Source: Nocardioides palaemonis
GTDB taxonomy: Bacteria > Actinomycetota > Actinomycetes > Propionibacteriales > Nocardioidaceae
DNA length: 64,000 nt
Assembly (NCBI RefSeq): GCF_018275325.1
Contig: NZ_JAGVQR010000001.1
Location: 2,232,001 to 2,296,000, forward strand
Direction of reading: 5' to 3'
Position 1 is the stretch's first letter. The number at the start of each line of letters is the position of its first letter. Both the position numbers and the translations under genes were made by a program. Shown piece by piece: positions 26,517-35,511 of the stretch. The notes under the pieces were generated by a model, which searched no databases, was not told where the DNA came from, and worked only from the letters and a program-made list of their open reading frames with translations.

Positions 26517-27338
26517 TCAGACCTCCAGCCGCTTGTCGAGGCCCCGCACCGACCACACCCAGCCCACCGCGGTGAGCCCGACCAGGACCGCCAGGTTGAC
26601 CAGCGCGAGCGGCCAGTCGACGGTGTCGAGGCAGAACATGCGCGACAGCGAGACGCCGTGCCACAGCGGGGTGAGCCGGGCGACCCACTCGAGCACCGGT
26701 CCGAGGTTGCTGATCGGGAAGAACGCCCCGGAGAACAGGGTGAGCGGCAGGACCCCGAGCCGGAACACCAGGCCGAAGCCCTCCTCGGACTTCAACCGCG
26801 CGGAGTAGCCGAACGTGATCGCCGCGAACGCCGTGCCGACGAGCACCTGCGCGACCCACGCCAGCACCGGACCCCACCAGCTCTCGAAGACGCCGAACGG
26901 TGCCAGCACGAGCATGAACACCGCGCACGCCGACGCCACCCGGAAGACCACGAAGGCGAGGAACGCGTTGACCAGGTCGCGGACCGCCAGCGGTGTCGCG
27001 AGCTGGGCGTAGAAGGTCTTGTGCCACTTGATGGCGCCCATCACCGGATAGGTCGACTCGCTGACCGCCAGGGTCATGGCGTGCGCCGCCACCAGCCCGG
27101 GGACGATGAAGGCGAGGTACGAGGTCGCGCCCTCGAGCCGCGCGGGATCGGCGTCGATGAAGCCGCCGAGCAGCACGCCCATCGCCAGGACGTAGAAGAG
27201 CGGGGTCGCGAACGAGTTGGCGACTCCCCCGCGCCAGGTGCGCTTGTAGACGGTGAGCCAGTAGTCGTACTGGCGGGCCATCCCCTCCCACGCGGAGAGG
27301 GTGCCGGTGGGCCGGGCGGCGGAGGTCGAGGTCGCCAT
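26517..27338 (-). CDS. ABC-2 type transporter permease, first subunit
   Basis: A 273-residue ABC-2 permease, paralogous to the next gene and about six helices long (TWRGGVANSFATPLFYVLAMG, KWHKTFYAQLATPL, LFSGAFFPISNLGP). Its ATG overlaps the ATPase stop by one base (TGATG). Two different permeases with one ATPase suggest a heterodimeric channel. Confidence 0.9.
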   Translation of the reverse strand: MATSTSAARPTGTLSAWEGMARQYDYWLTVYKRTWRGGVANSFATPLFYVLAMGVLLGGFIDADPARLEGATSYLAFIVPGLVAAHAMTLAVSESTYPVMGAIKWHKTFYAQLATPLAVRDLVNAFLAFVVFRVASACAVFMLVLAPFGVFESWWGPVLAWVAQVLVGTAFAAITFGYSARLKSEEGFGLVFRLGVLPLTLFSGAFFPISNLGPVLEWVARLTPLWHGVSLSRMFCLDTVDWPLALVNLAVLVGLTAVGWVWSVRGLDKRLEV

Positions 27339-28264
27339 CAGTCGGCCAGGCTCCGGCCGGTGAGGCGCAGGAAGACGTCCTCGAGGGTGGAGCGGCGCAC
27401 GAGCGTCGCGATCGGCTGGAGCCCGCGCTCGATCACGGCCGTCACGACGTCCTCGCCGTGGTCGCTGTAGACCAGGAGCCGGTCGGGCAGCACCTCGACC
27501 CGCTCGCCGAGGTCCTCGACCTTCTCCGCGAGCGCCTCGTGCTCGCCGACGCCGAAGCGCAGCTCGGCGACCTCGCGGGTGGAGTGGGCGTCGATCAGCT
27601 CGCGGGGCGATCCCTCGGCGGCGATCACGCCCTTGTCCATCACGACGAGCCGGTCGCACAGCTGCTCGGCCTCGTCCATGTAGTGGGTCGTGATGACCAG
27701 CGTGACGCCGGACTGCTTGAGGCGGAACAGCTGGTCCCACAGCACGTGGCGGGCCTGCGGGTCGAGACCCGTCGTGGGCTCGTCGAGCAGCAGCACGTCG
27801 GGGTTGTTGATCAGGCTGCGCGCGATCGTCAGGCGGCGCTTCATGCCGCCCGAGAGGTCCTCGACCTTGGCCTTGGCCTTCTCGGTGATCTGCGCGAACT
27901 CGAGCAGCTCGCTGGCCCGCTCGCGGCAGGTGGCGCGGTCGAGGCCGAAGTACCGGCCGTAGATGTAGAGGTTGTCGAAGACGTTGAGCTCGTTGTCGAG
28001 GGTGTCCTCCTGCGGGCACACGCCGAGCCGGCCCCGGATCGCCGGACCGTCGGTGGCCGGGTCCATGCCGAGGATCCGCAGCTCGCCGCCGCTCACCGGG
28101 CTGACGGAGGCGATCATCCGCATGGTGCTCGACTTGCCGGCGCCGTTGGGCCCGAGGAACCCGAACGCCTCACCCTGGAGCACCTCGACGTCGATGCCCC
28201 TCACGGCCTCGAAGTCCCCGAACGACTTGCGCAGCCCCCGCGCCGAGATCATGGTCTCCCTCAC
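27338..28264 (-). CDS. ABC transporter ATP-binding protein, DrrA/NodI type
   Basis: A 308-residue ATPase with Walker A GPNGAGKSS, Q-loop VCPQEDTLD, signature LSGGMKRRL, Walker B DVLLLDEPTTGLDP and H-loop TTHYMDEAE. The C-terminal 80 residues resemble the regulatory tail of DrrA-type exporters. The GTG at 28264 is annotated; an ATG four codons later has a GAGG six bases before it and may be the real start. It is the first gene of a three-gene exporter operon. Confidence 0.94.
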   Translation of the reverse strand: MRETMISARGLRKSFGDFEAVRGIDVEVLQGEAFGFLGPNGAGKSSTMRMIASVSPVSGGELRILGMDPATDGPAIRGRLGVCPQEDTLDNELNVFDNLYIYGRYFGLDRATCRERASELLEFAQITEKAKAKVEDLSGGMKRRLTIARSLINNPDVLLLDEPTTGLDPQARHVLWDQLFRLKQSGVTLVITTHYMDEAEQLCDRLVVMDKGVIAAEGSPRELIDAHSTREVAELRFGVGEHEALAEKVEDLGERVEVLPDRLLVYSDHGEDVVTAVIERGLQPIATLVRRSTLEDVFLRLTGRSLAD

Positions 28265-28329
28265 GTCGCAGGACCCTAGATCAGACGTACGACACCGCGG
28301 TAGCGCACCCGGGTCCGTAGGATCGGACC

Positions 28330-29085
28330 GTGGACGAGCGCGTGGTCGAGGACGTCACGCCGCAGGCGCCCGCCGTGGCCGGGCCCGTGCTGATGAACCA
28401 GCACTGGCGCGACCTGACCTTCCTGCACTGGGCGGTCGACCCGGCGCTGGTCGCCGACCGGATGCCGCGCGGCGTGCGCCCCGACACGCTCGACGGACGC
28501 ACCTACGTCGGGCTGATCCCGTTCCGGATGGTCGACGCCTCGCCGTTCCGGCTCCCGGGCACGCCGTGGCTCGGCACGTTCCTGGAGACCAACGTGCGCC
28601 TCTACTCCGTCGACGACACCGGGCGGCGCGGCATCGTGTTCCTCAGCCTCGACGCCGACCGCCTGGCCGTGGTGCTGGGCGCGCGGGCCGGCTTCGGCGT
28701 GCCCTACCGGTGGGCCCGGATGCGCCACCGGCTCGACGCGGGCGTGCACACCTACGACGCCCGGCTCCGCTGGCCCGGCGCCCGGGGCGCGACGCACGTC
28801 GCCGTACGACCCGGGCCGCGCCGCGAGCCGACCGAGCTCGACCACTTCCTCAGCGCCCGCTGGGGACTGCACACCTCGGTGCTCGGACGCACCCTCTACG
28901 TCCCCAACCGGCACGAGCCGTGGCCGGTGCACGACGCCGAAGTGGTGGCCCTCGACGACTCCCTGGTCGCCTCGGTGGGCCTGCCCGGGCTGACCACCCG
29001 GCCACCGGACCACGTCGGATTCAGCCCCGGCGTCTTCACCGAGTTCGGCTTCCCGGTCGACGCCCGCCGACCTCGCCGCGGGTGA
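28330..29085 (+). CDS. DUF2071 (YqjF) family protein
   Basis: A 251-residue DUF2071 protein. MNQHWRDLTFLHWAVDPALVADRMP and RTYVGLIPFRMVDAS are family hallmarks, as is the later FLETNVRLYS. Members have a beta-barrel fold related to acetoacetate decarboxylase, but no activity is established. The GTG follows TAGGAT by six bases, so a leaderless mRNA is likely. It is divergent from the ABC exporter. Confidence 0.88.
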   Translation: MDERVVEDVTPQAPAVAGPVLMNQHWRDLTFLHWAVDPALVADRMPRGVRPDTLDGRTYVGLIPFRMVDASPFRLPGTPWLGTFLETNVRLYSVDDTGRRGIVFLSLDADRLAVVLGARAGFGVPYRWARMRHRLDAGVHTYDARLRWPGARGATHVAVRPGPRREPTELDHFLSARWGLHTSVLGRTLYVPNRHEPWPVHDAEVVALDDSLVASVGLPGLTTRPPDHVGFSPGVFTEFGFPVDARRPRRG

Positions 29086-29088
29086 CGC

Positions 29089-30255
29089 TCAGCCTGCCGG
29101 CGTGAGCCGCAGCAGCCGTCCCGAGCCCTCGTCCTCGAGCAGCCAGATCGATCCGTCCGGCGCCTCGTCGACGGCCCGGACCCGCTGCCCGAGGTCGTAG
29201 ACCTGCTGCTCGCCGGCCGACGTACCGTCGAGGTCGACGTGCACCAGCGCCTCACCGGACAGCGCCCCGATGAGGGCGTCACCGCGCCAGTCGGCGAACA
29301 TCTCGCCGTCGTAGACCAGCAGGCTGCCCGGCGAGATGCTCGGGTTCCACCACGCCGCAGGCGCCGCGAAGCCGTCGCCCTCGGCGTGGTCGGGGATCTC
29401 GCCGCCGCCGTAGTCGCTGCCGTTGGACACCTCGGGCCAGCCGTAGTTGCTGCCCGGCTCGATGACGTTCAGCTCGTCACCGCCCTCGGGCCCCATCTCG
29501 GTCTCCCACAGCGTGCCGTCCGGGGCGAACTGGAGTCCCAGGGCGTTGCGGTGCCCCCAGCTCCAGAGCTCGGCGCTCACCCCGCCGCGGTCCTCCAGCG
29601 GGTTGCCGGGGGCGGGGTCCCCGTCGAGGGTCAGCCGGACGATCGACCCGAGGTTGTTCGAGGTGTCCTGCGCGGGACTCCCCTGCTGGCGCTCGCCCGA
29701 GGTCACGAAGAGGTGCTGCCCGTCGGGCGAGAAGGCGATCCGATGGCTGAAGTGGCCGTCGCCCTCCACCTTCGGCACCTGCCGCCACAGGACCTCGAGG
29801 TCCTCCAGCGACGCCGACGACCCACCGGCGTCGAGCCGCGCCCGGCCGACCACGGCGCCGGTGCCGCCGTCACCCGCCTCCACCCAGCTGAGGTAGATCG
29901 TGCCGTCCTGCTCGAAGGTCGGCGCCGGCGCCACGTCGCCGAGCCCGCCCTGACCGGCGTCCACCACCTCCGGGACGCCGCCCACCTCGACCTGCTCGCC
30001 CGTGTCGGCGTCGCGCAGGTGCAGCACGCCGCTGCGCTCGGTCACCAGCAGGTCTCCGGAGCCGGGCAGGAACGCCATCGCCCACGGCTCGTCGTAGCGG
30101 TCCACCTCCTCCACCGCGAAGGGCCAGTCGCGGTCGCCCTCCGCCGTGGCGGGACCGAGCGCGCCGGATGCGGCCGTGTCGCCGGAGCAGCCTGCCGTGA
30201 GGGCCGCGACGAGTCCGGCCGCGAGGCCGCCGAGCGTGCGCGCGAGGTGTGCCAT
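29089..30255 (-). CDS. PQQ-type sugar dehydrogenase lipoprotein
   Basis: A 388-residue glucose/sorbosone dehydrogenase beta-propeller. The N-terminus is a lipoprotein signal ending LTAGC (Cys at residue 23). The six-blade propeller shows the usual landmarks: PWAMAFLPGSGDLLVTER, DGHFSHRIAFSPDG, WSWGHRNALGLQF, MGPEGGDELNVIEPGSNYGWP and DLGQRVRAVDEAPDGSIW. Members of this family can oxidise aldoses on the outer face of the membrane if PQQ is available; no PQQ genes are in the window. GGAG precedes the ATG. Confidence 0.9.
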   Translation of the reverse strand: MAHLARTLGGLAAGLVAALTAGCSGDTAASGALGPATAEGDRDWPFAVEEVDRYDEPWAMAFLPGSGDLLVTERSGVLHLRDADTGEQVEVGGVPEVVDAGQGGLGDVAPAPTFEQDGTIYLSWVEAGDGGTGAVVGRARLDAGGSSASLEDLEVLWRQVPKVEGDGHFSHRIAFSPDGQHLFVTSGERQQGSPAQDTSNNLGSIVRLTLDGDPAPGNPLEDRGGVSAELWSWGHRNALGLQFAPDGTLWETEMGPEGGDELNVIEPGSNYGWPEVSNGSDYGGGEIPDHAEGDGFAAPAAWWNPSISPGSLLVYDGEMFADWRGDALIGALSGEALVHVDLDGTSAGEQQVYDLGQRVRAVDEAPDGSIWLLEDEGSGRLLRLTPAG

Positions 30256-30329
30256 GGCTCCATCCTGCGACGGGGTGGCAAGCAACCGGGTCCGTCGCGA
30301 GACTGTCCGAAAAGTTTCCGGTCGGTCCA

Positions 30330-30358
30330 TGTCGAAGCGAGCCACACCCGTGCGACGT
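30330..30358 (+). promoter_or_regulatory. Candidate ECF42 promoter
   Basis: TGTCGA, 17 bases, CGACGT, about 45 bases before the YCII gene. ECF42 sigma factors are thought to use a TGTCGA-like -35 element in front of their DGPF partner genes, so this fits autoregulation of the sigma/DGPF unit. The -10 assignment is tentative. Confidence 0.45.
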
Positions 30359-30402
30359 ACGTGCGAGACAAGCAGTCCACACCCACACAGGAGTTGAGAG
30401 AG

Positions 30403-30777
30403 ATGCCGCGTTTCATGGGATTCGTCCGCATGGAGGAGAACATCGGGATGCCGCCGAAGTCGCTGTTCGAGGCGATGGACGCCCACATCGGCGAGCGCGC
30501 CGCCGACGGCCGCTTCGTTGACGGCGGTGGGCTCTACGGCACCGAGGACGCCGTGAACTTCGTCGTCCGCCAGGGCGAGGTCACCCGCGTCGACGGCCCG
30601 TACGCCGAGGGCAAGGAGGTCGTCGGCGGCTGGGCGATCATGGAGTACCCGACCGTCGAGGCGGCGATCGCCGACCACGAGGTCTTCGCGCAGCTGCACG
30701 CCGACCACTGGCCCGAGGTCACCGTGATCTCGACGCTGCGCCAGATCTCCGAGGGTCCCGAGGAGCCCACCGACTGA
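30403..30777 (+). CDS. YCII/DGPF-domain protein
   Basis: A 124-residue YCII-related protein, ferredoxin-like fold, with the motif VDGPYAEGKEVVGGW (the DGPF signature as DGPY). Such proteins accompany ECF42 sigma factors and are their presumed target or signal partner; the biochemical role is unknown. The sigma gene starts 23 bases after its stop. Confidence 0.9.
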   Translation: MPRFMGFVRMEENIGMPPKSLFEAMDAHIGERAADGRFVDGGGLYGTEDAVNFVVRQGEVTRVDGPYAEGKEVVGGWAIMEYPTVEAAIADHEVFAQLHADHWPEVTVISTLRQISEGPEEPTD

Positions 30778-30800
30778 GCGCGGCTCACTACGCTGGCCGC

Positions 30801-32084
30801 GTGCCGGCAGGGACCACGACTGACGACCCCACGGGGGCCGTGATCGCCGCGTGGCGGGCCGAGTCGGCCCGCCTCGTCGGCGCCCTCACCCGGATGACCC
30901 GCGACGTCGACCTCGCCGAGGACCTCGCGCAGGACGCGCTCCTCGCCGCGCTCGAGCAGTGGCCGGCCACCGGGATCCCGGACAATCCGTCCGCCTGGCT
31001 GATGACCACGGCGAAGCGCCGCGGCGTCGACCACTTCCGGCGCGCGGAGACGCTGCGCCGCAAGGTGGCCGAGCTCGAGCACGGCCGCGGGGAGGAGGCA
31101 GAGGTGCCGGACCTCGACGACCAGGTCGACCACATCGAGGACGACGTCCTGCGGCTGGTCTTCCTGACCTGCCACCCGTCGCTGACGCCGGAGTCGCGCG
31201 CCGCGCTGACCCTGCGCCTGGTCGGTGGCCTGACGACCGCCGAGATCGCGCGCGGGTTCCTGACCAGCGAGGCCACGATGGGCCAGCGGATCTCGCGGGC
31301 CAAGAAGACCCTCGCCCTGGCCCGCGCCGAGCTCGAGCTGCCCACCGGCGCCGAGCGGGTCGCCCGCCTCGACGACGTGATGGCCGTGCTCTACCTGATC
31401 TTCAACGAGGGCTACTCCGCCACCGCCGGCGACGACTGGATGCGCACGGACCTCGTCGACGAGGCCACCGGGCTGGCCCGGATGCTCGCCGACCTCGCTT
31501 CCGACGAGGTCGAGGTGCTCGGCCTCCAGGCGCTGATGGAGCTGCAGGGCTCGCGCACCGCCGCTCGCCTGTCCGCCGCGGGTGAGCCGGTGCTGCTGGA
31601 GGACCAGGACCGCACCCTGTGGGACGAGCTCCGGATCCGCCGCGGCCTGTCCGTGCTGGAGCGTGCGAGCGCCCTGGCGGCGTCCGGGGCGCCGGTCGGC
31701 CGGTATTTCCTGCAGGCCTCCATCGCCGCCCAGCACGCGGCCGCCCGCCGCGCAGAGGACACCGACTGGCGTCGCATCGCGACGCTCTACGACGTGCTGG
31801 CCGAGGCCGCGCCCGGCCCGGTCGTCGAGGTCAACCGCGCCGTCGCGCACGGCCGCGCCCACGGCCCGGACGCCGGGCTCGCGGTGCTCGACGCGGTCGA
31901 CGTGTCCGCGCTGGGAGCCTCTCCCCTGCCGGCCAGTGTGCGGGGTGACCTCCTCCAGCGCGCCGGCCGCCACGGCGAGGCCGCGACGGCGTTCGACGAG
32001 GCGGCCGGACTCACCCGCAACGAGGGCGAGCGGGCGGTCCTGGTGCGGCGGGCTGCCGAGAACCGGGCTGACGCCACCCGCTGA
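30801..32084 (+). CDS. ECF42-type RNA polymerase sigma factor with TPR-like C-terminus
   Basis: A complete 427-residue ECF sigma. Region 2 (VGALTRMTRDVDLAEDLAQDALLAAL to RRGVDHFRRAE) and region 4 (LTTAEIARGFLTSEATMGQRISRAKKT) are followed by about 220 residues of helical repeats, with LYLIFNEGYSATAGDD at the junction. That long C-terminal extension plus an adjacent DGPF gene defines ECF42; it likely replaces an anti-sigma factor as the control module. The GTG follows TACGCT by six bases. Paralogous to the truncated gene at the left edge. Confidence 0.95.
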   Translation: MPAGTTTDDPTGAVIAAWRAESARLVGALTRMTRDVDLAEDLAQDALLAALEQWPATGIPDNPSAWLMTTAKRRGVDHFRRAETLRRKVAELEHGRGEEAEVPDLDDQVDHIEDDVLRLVFLTCHPSLTPESRAALTLRLVGGLTTAEIARGFLTSEATMGQRISRAKKTLALARAELELPTGAERVARLDDVMAVLYLIFNEGYSATAGDDWMRTDLVDEATGLARMLADLASDEVEVLGLQALMELQGSRTAARLSAAGEPVLLEDQDRTLWDELRIRRGLSVLERASALAASGAPVGRYFLQASIAAQHAAARRAEDTDWRRIATLYDVLAEAAPGPVVEVNRAVAHGRAHGPDAGLAVLDAVDVSALGASPLPASVRGDLLQRAGRHGEAATAFDEAAGLTRNEGERAVLVRRAAENRADATR

Positions 32085-32103
32085 CCCGGCCTACTGTCGC
32101 AGG

Positions 32104-32589
32104 ATGGAGCCCACCGCACCCACCGCCGAGGACCTGGTCCACCTGCGTCGCTGTGTCGAGCTCGCTCGCGAGGCCCTGGACGCCGGCGACGAGCCGTTCG
32201 GATCCGTGCTGGTCGCACCGGACGGCGCGGTGCTGCGCGAGGAGCGCAACCGCACGGGCGGGGGCGACCAGACCCGGCACCCCGAGCTCGACCTCGCCCG
32301 CTGGGCCGCCGCCCACGTGCCGGCCGACGCACGTCCCGCGTGCACCGTCTACACCTCCGGCGAGCACTGCCCGATGTGCTCCGCCGGGCACGCGTGGGTC
32401 GGGCTGGGCCGGATCGTCTACGCCGGCTCCACCGCCCAGCTCGCCGAGTGGCGAAGCGGCCAGGCGCCGGGACCGGTGGCACCGCTGCCGATCGGCGCCG
32501 TCGCACCGGACCTCCCGGTGTCGGGTCCCGCACCCGAGCTCGCCGACGAGCTCCGAGAGCTGCACGCCCGGGCCGCGGCGAGGGGCTGA
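32104..32589 (+). CDS. Cytidine/deoxycytidylate-deaminase-fold nucleoside deaminase
   Basis: A 161-residue zinc deaminase. The proton shuttle/zinc motif reads RHPELDLARW (HPE rather than the usual HAE) and the second metal motif is GEHCPMCSAGHAW (PMC-type, CxxC). Overall it resembles guanine deaminase or TadA-like enzymes. Substrate is uncertain; the HPE change leaves the zinc His and catalytic Glu in place. TACTGT lies six bases before the ATG. Confidence 0.85.
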   Translation: MEPTAPTAEDLVHLRRCVELAREALDAGDEPFGSVLVAPDGAVLREERNRTGGGDQTRHPELDLARWAAAHVPADARPACTVYTSGEHCPMCSAGHAWVGLGRIVYAGSTAQLAEWRSGQAPGPVAPLPIGAVAPDLPVSGPAPELADELRELHARAAARG

Positions 32590-32649
32590 TCCCCGCAGGC
32601 GACCGGCAGGGGTGTGCCGGGCCGTCCACCGTCACGGTAGGAAGGACGC

Positions 32650-33552
32650 ATGCGCATCTTCTTCACCGGCGGCAGCGGCAAGGCCGGCCGGCACGTCGCC
32701 CCGTACCTCGCCGAGCAGGGACACCAGGTCACCAACGCCGATCTCGTGCCGCTCGACCGGCCCGGCGTCCAAGACCTGCACGTCGACCTGACCGACGCCG
32801 GCGAGGTCTACTCGGCGCTCGCCGGGCTGGCCACGTTCGACGAGCTCGACCTGCCCGAGAAGCCGTCCTACGACGCGGTCGTCCACTTCGCGGCGATCCC
32901 GGCGATCCTCAAGCAGGCCGACGCCGCGACCTACGCGACCAACGTGCTCAGCACCTACAACATCCTCGAGGCCGCCACCCGGCTCGGCATCCCGAAGGTG
33001 GTCTTCGCCTCGTCCGAGACCACCTACGGCGTCTGCTTCGCCCAGGGCGAGCGCACGCCGCTCTACGTCCCGGTCGACGAGGAGCACCCCACGGTCCCGG
33101 AGGACTCCTACGCGATGTCGAAGGTGGCCAACGAGGTCACCGCCCGCTCGTTCCAGGCACGCAGCGGCACCGACGTCTACGGGCTGCGGATCAACAACGT
33201 CATCGAGCCGCACGAGTACGCCGAGCTGTTCCCGCCGTTCCTCACCGACCCCTCGCTCCGCCGACGCAACATCTTCGCCTACATCGACGTGCGCGACCTC
33301 GGGCTGATGGTCGAGCGCTGCCTGCAGACCGACGGCCTGGGCTACGAGGTCTTCAACGTCGCCAACGCCGACATGTCGGTGGCCGCGACCACGCAGGAGG
33401 TGATCGAGCGCTTCTACGACGGCGTCGAGGTGCGCCGCGAGATGGGTCGGGACGAGACGTTCTACGCCATCGACAAGGCGCGCTCGCTGGTCGGCTTCGA
33501 GCCGCAGCACTCGTGGCGCGACGTCCTCGACGACCCGGGCGCGGCGTCGTGA
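32650..33552 (+). CDS. NAD-dependent epimerase/dehydratase (extended SDR)
   Basis: A 300-residue extended short-chain dehydrogenase. The NAD motif FTGGSGKAGRHV is at the N-terminus, with DAVVHFAAIPA and the catalytic YAMSK (Tyr and Lys; Ser in FASSETTYG). It resembles uronate dehydrogenase or nucleotide-sugar epimerase members. The stop overlaps the start of the arr gene by four bases. Confidence 0.9.
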   Translation: MRIFFTGGSGKAGRHVAPYLAEQGHQVTNADLVPLDRPGVQDLHVDLTDAGEVYSALAGLATFDELDLPEKPSYDAVVHFAAIPAILKQADAATYATNVLSTYNILEAATRLGIPKVVFASSETTYGVCFAQGERTPLYVPVDEEHPTVPEDSYAMSKVANEVTARSFQARSGTDVYGLRINNVIEPHEYAELFPPFLTDPSLRRRNIFAYIDVRDLGLMVERCLQTDGLGYEVFNVANADMSVAATTQEVIERFYDGVEVRREMGRDETFYAIDKARSLVGFEPQHSWRDVLDDPGAAS

Positions 33553-33998
33553 GCGAGCGTCGCCGGGTGACCTTCGAGGACCACGCCCACGTCTCCGGCC
33601 CGTTCCTCCACGGGACGAAGGCCGAGCTGAGCCCCGGCGACGAGCTGGTCGCCGGCTACGCCTCCAACTTCGACGCCGACCGGGCGCTGCGCCACATCTA
33701 CTTCACGACGCTGGAGAGCACCGCGGCGTGGGGTGCCCAGCTCGCGACGGCGCTGGCCGGGCTGGAGGGCGACGGCCACGTCTACGCCGTCGACCCGATG
33801 GGCCCGTTCGAGGACGACCCCAACGTCACGGACAAGAAGTTCCCCGGCAACCCGACCGAGTCCTACCGCACCCACCACGCCCTGAAGGTGCTGCACGAGG
33901 TGCACGGCTGGCAGCCGCACTCCCCCGTGGCGCTGCAGGCGATGCTCGACGGGCTGGCGCGGCTGCGCGAGCAGGGGCTCGACGTCATCGAGGACTGA
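33549..33998 (+). CDS. arr: Rifampin ADP-ribosyltransferase
   Basis: A 149-residue protein of the Arr family, which inactivates rifamycins by ADP-ribosylation using NAD+. The family landmarks are clear: GPFLHGTKAELSPGDELVAG, IYFTTLESTAAWGAQLA, VYAVDPMGPFEDDPNVTDKK and FPGNPTESYRTHHALKVLHEV. The GTG start at 33549 overlaps the epimerase stop (GTGA), so expression is coupled. Chromosomal arr genes are common in soil actinobacteria and give intrinsic rifampicin resistance. Confidence 0.93.
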   Translation: MSERRRVTFEDHAHVSGPFLHGTKAELSPGDELVAGYASNFDADRALRHIYFTTLESTAAWGAQLATALAGLEGDGHVYAVDPMGPFEDDPNVTDKKFPGNPTESYRTHHALKVLHEVHGWQPHSPVALQAMLDGLARLREQGLDVIED

Positions 33999-34043
33999 GC
34001 GCTGCTCCTGCCCGCTGTCGGTGGCGGGCCCCATGATGTGGTC

Positions 34044-34769
34044 ATGACGACCTTCTCCGGCGACGACTTCGAGGGCGGCTCGTTCGTCCGGGCCAGCCTC
34101 AAGGGCGCGACCTTCCGCCACTCCGACGTCAGCGGCGTGACCATGCGCGGCGTCGACGTCGGCGGCCTCGACATCGACAGCCACGACCTCTTCATGGGTA
34201 CGCTCGTCGTCAACGGCGTGGACGTCGTGCCGCTCGTCGAGGCCGAGCTCAACCGGCGGTTCCCCGGCCGCGAGCTCCAGCACGCGAGGACGCCCGAGGG
34301 CCTGCGCGAGGGGTGGGTCGCGGTCCAGGCAGCGTGGGCGGAGACGGTGGCCTCGACCCCGCCCGAGATGCGCGACGCGCATGTCGAGGACGAGTGGTCG
34401 CTCGTCCAGACCCTGCGCCACCTGGTGCTCGCCACCGACACCTGGCTGCGCGGCGCGATCCTGCGCATCGACCAGCCGTTCCACGAGATCGGCCTGATGT
34501 TCACCGGCGCCGAGCAGATGGGCGTCGACATGTCCCCCTTCCGCACCGACACCCCGTCCTGGGACGAGGTGCTGGCGGTCCGTGCCGAGCGCCAGCAGCT
34601 CGTCACCGACTTCCTGGCCTCCGTCACGCCCGAGGCGTTGGCGATGGAGCGCGACGACCCGTGGGGCTTCGACTGGCACCCCACCGTCGGCGACTGCGTG
34701 CGCGTGGTCCTCGAGGAGGAGTGGGCGCACCTGCGCTACGTCCGGCGCGACCTCGCGCTGCTCGGGTGA
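34044..34769 (+). CDS. Pentapeptide-like / DinB-family protein
   Basis: A 241-residue protein. Residues 1-50 are a short pentapeptide-like run (FSGDDFEGGSFVRASLKGATFRHSDVSG...), then comes a DinB_2 four-helix bundle with the metal His residues in LVQTLRHLVLATDTWL and EEWAHLRYVRRDLALL. DinB proteins are thiol-dependent metalloenzymes of varied function; this one's substrate is unknown. CATGAT lies six bases before the ATG. Confidence 0.85.
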   Translation: MTTFSGDDFEGGSFVRASLKGATFRHSDVSGVTMRGVDVGGLDIDSHDLFMGTLVVNGVDVVPLVEAELNRRFPGRELQHARTPEGLREGWVAVQAAWAETVASTPPEMRDAHVEDEWSLVQTLRHLVLATDTWLRGAILRIDQPFHEIGLMFTGAEQMGVDMSPFRTDTPSWDEVLAVRAERQQLVTDFLASVTPEALAMERDDPWGFDWHPTVGDCVRVVLEEEWAHLRYVRRDLALLG

Positions 34770-34851
34770 CGGGTCCCGCCGGCCCCACTGCTCGTCGGTC
34801 GAGGAGGGACGAAGTCCTGTCGCGAGACCCGCTGTGGTGCAGCATCTGCCC

Positions 34852-35175
34852 ATGCAGCTGATGCGCGCCCACGGGCTGGCCGTCGCCACCCTCCTCCTCG
34901 CTGCCTGCACCTCAGCCACACCCACGTCCACGACCGACGTCTGGCACGCGTGCCGCGACACGATGGCGGACGAGGGCGACGACACCATGCCGACGGGCTG
35001 GACGATCGTCGAGCGGTCGGTCGACGTCGCGCCCTCCGGCGACGGCTTCACGGTGACCGGCAGCGTCGAGGACGACGACGGTGCGGAGCTCGCCTTCGGC
35101 TGCGAGGTCGACGATGACCTGTCGGTCTCCGACTGGCACCTGAGGATCGACGGCCTCACCACCGGGGCGCCGTGA
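34852..35175 (+). CDS. Small putative lipoprotein
   Basis: A 107-residue protein with a lipoprotein signal peptide and lipobox LLAAC (Cys19), then a Thr/Ser-rich linker and an acidic domain of about 85 residues with two more Cys (HACRDTMADE and FGCEVDDDL), probably disulfide bonded. Not recognised as a known family. A second ATG lies three codons downstream. It overlaps the next gene (TGATG). Confidence 0.6.
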   Translation: MQLMRAHGLAVATLLLAACTSATPTSTTDVWHACRDTMADEGDDTMPTGWTIVERSVDVAPSGDGFTVTGSVEDDDGAELAFGCEVDDDLSVSDWHLRIDGLTTGAP

Positions 35176-35501
35176 TGCGTCGCGTCGCGTTCGTCATCAC
35201 GGCGGTCGCCCTGTCGCTGCTCGCGGCCGGGCTCGGCGTCCGGCTGGTGCAGGTGCACCGCGAGGAGGGCACGTGGTCGCTGACGACACCCGGGGTCGCG
35301 CACCGCATCCACGTGTTCGACCGGGACTACGACCGCAGCGGCCGCAGCCGCGATCCGGTCGACGACCTCGTCGAGGGTGCCACCGTGCCCGGCGGCACCG
35401 TCCTCGTCCCGCCAGACCTCGGCCGGCGTCTGCCGCTGGTCATCGAGGTCCGCGACGACGAGGGAAGGGTGTGGACCTACGGCCTGGTCGGCGGACCGTA
35501 G
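35175..35501 (+). CDS. Small membrane-anchored exported protein
   Basis: A 108-residue protein with one N-terminal membrane segment (residues 4-25) and an extracytoplasmic beta-rich domain (IHVFDRDYDRSG and LPLVIEVRDDEGRVWTYGLVG). No family is recognised. The ATG overlaps the stop of the lipoprotein gene by one base, so the two are probably made together. Confidence 0.6.
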   Translation: MRRVAFVITAVALSLLAAGLGVRLVQVHREEGTWSLTTPGVAHRIHVFDRDYDRSGRSRDPVDDLVEGATVPGGTVLVPPDLGRRLPLVIEVRDDEGRVWTYGLVGGP

Positions 35502-35511
35502 CAGCCCCGCG

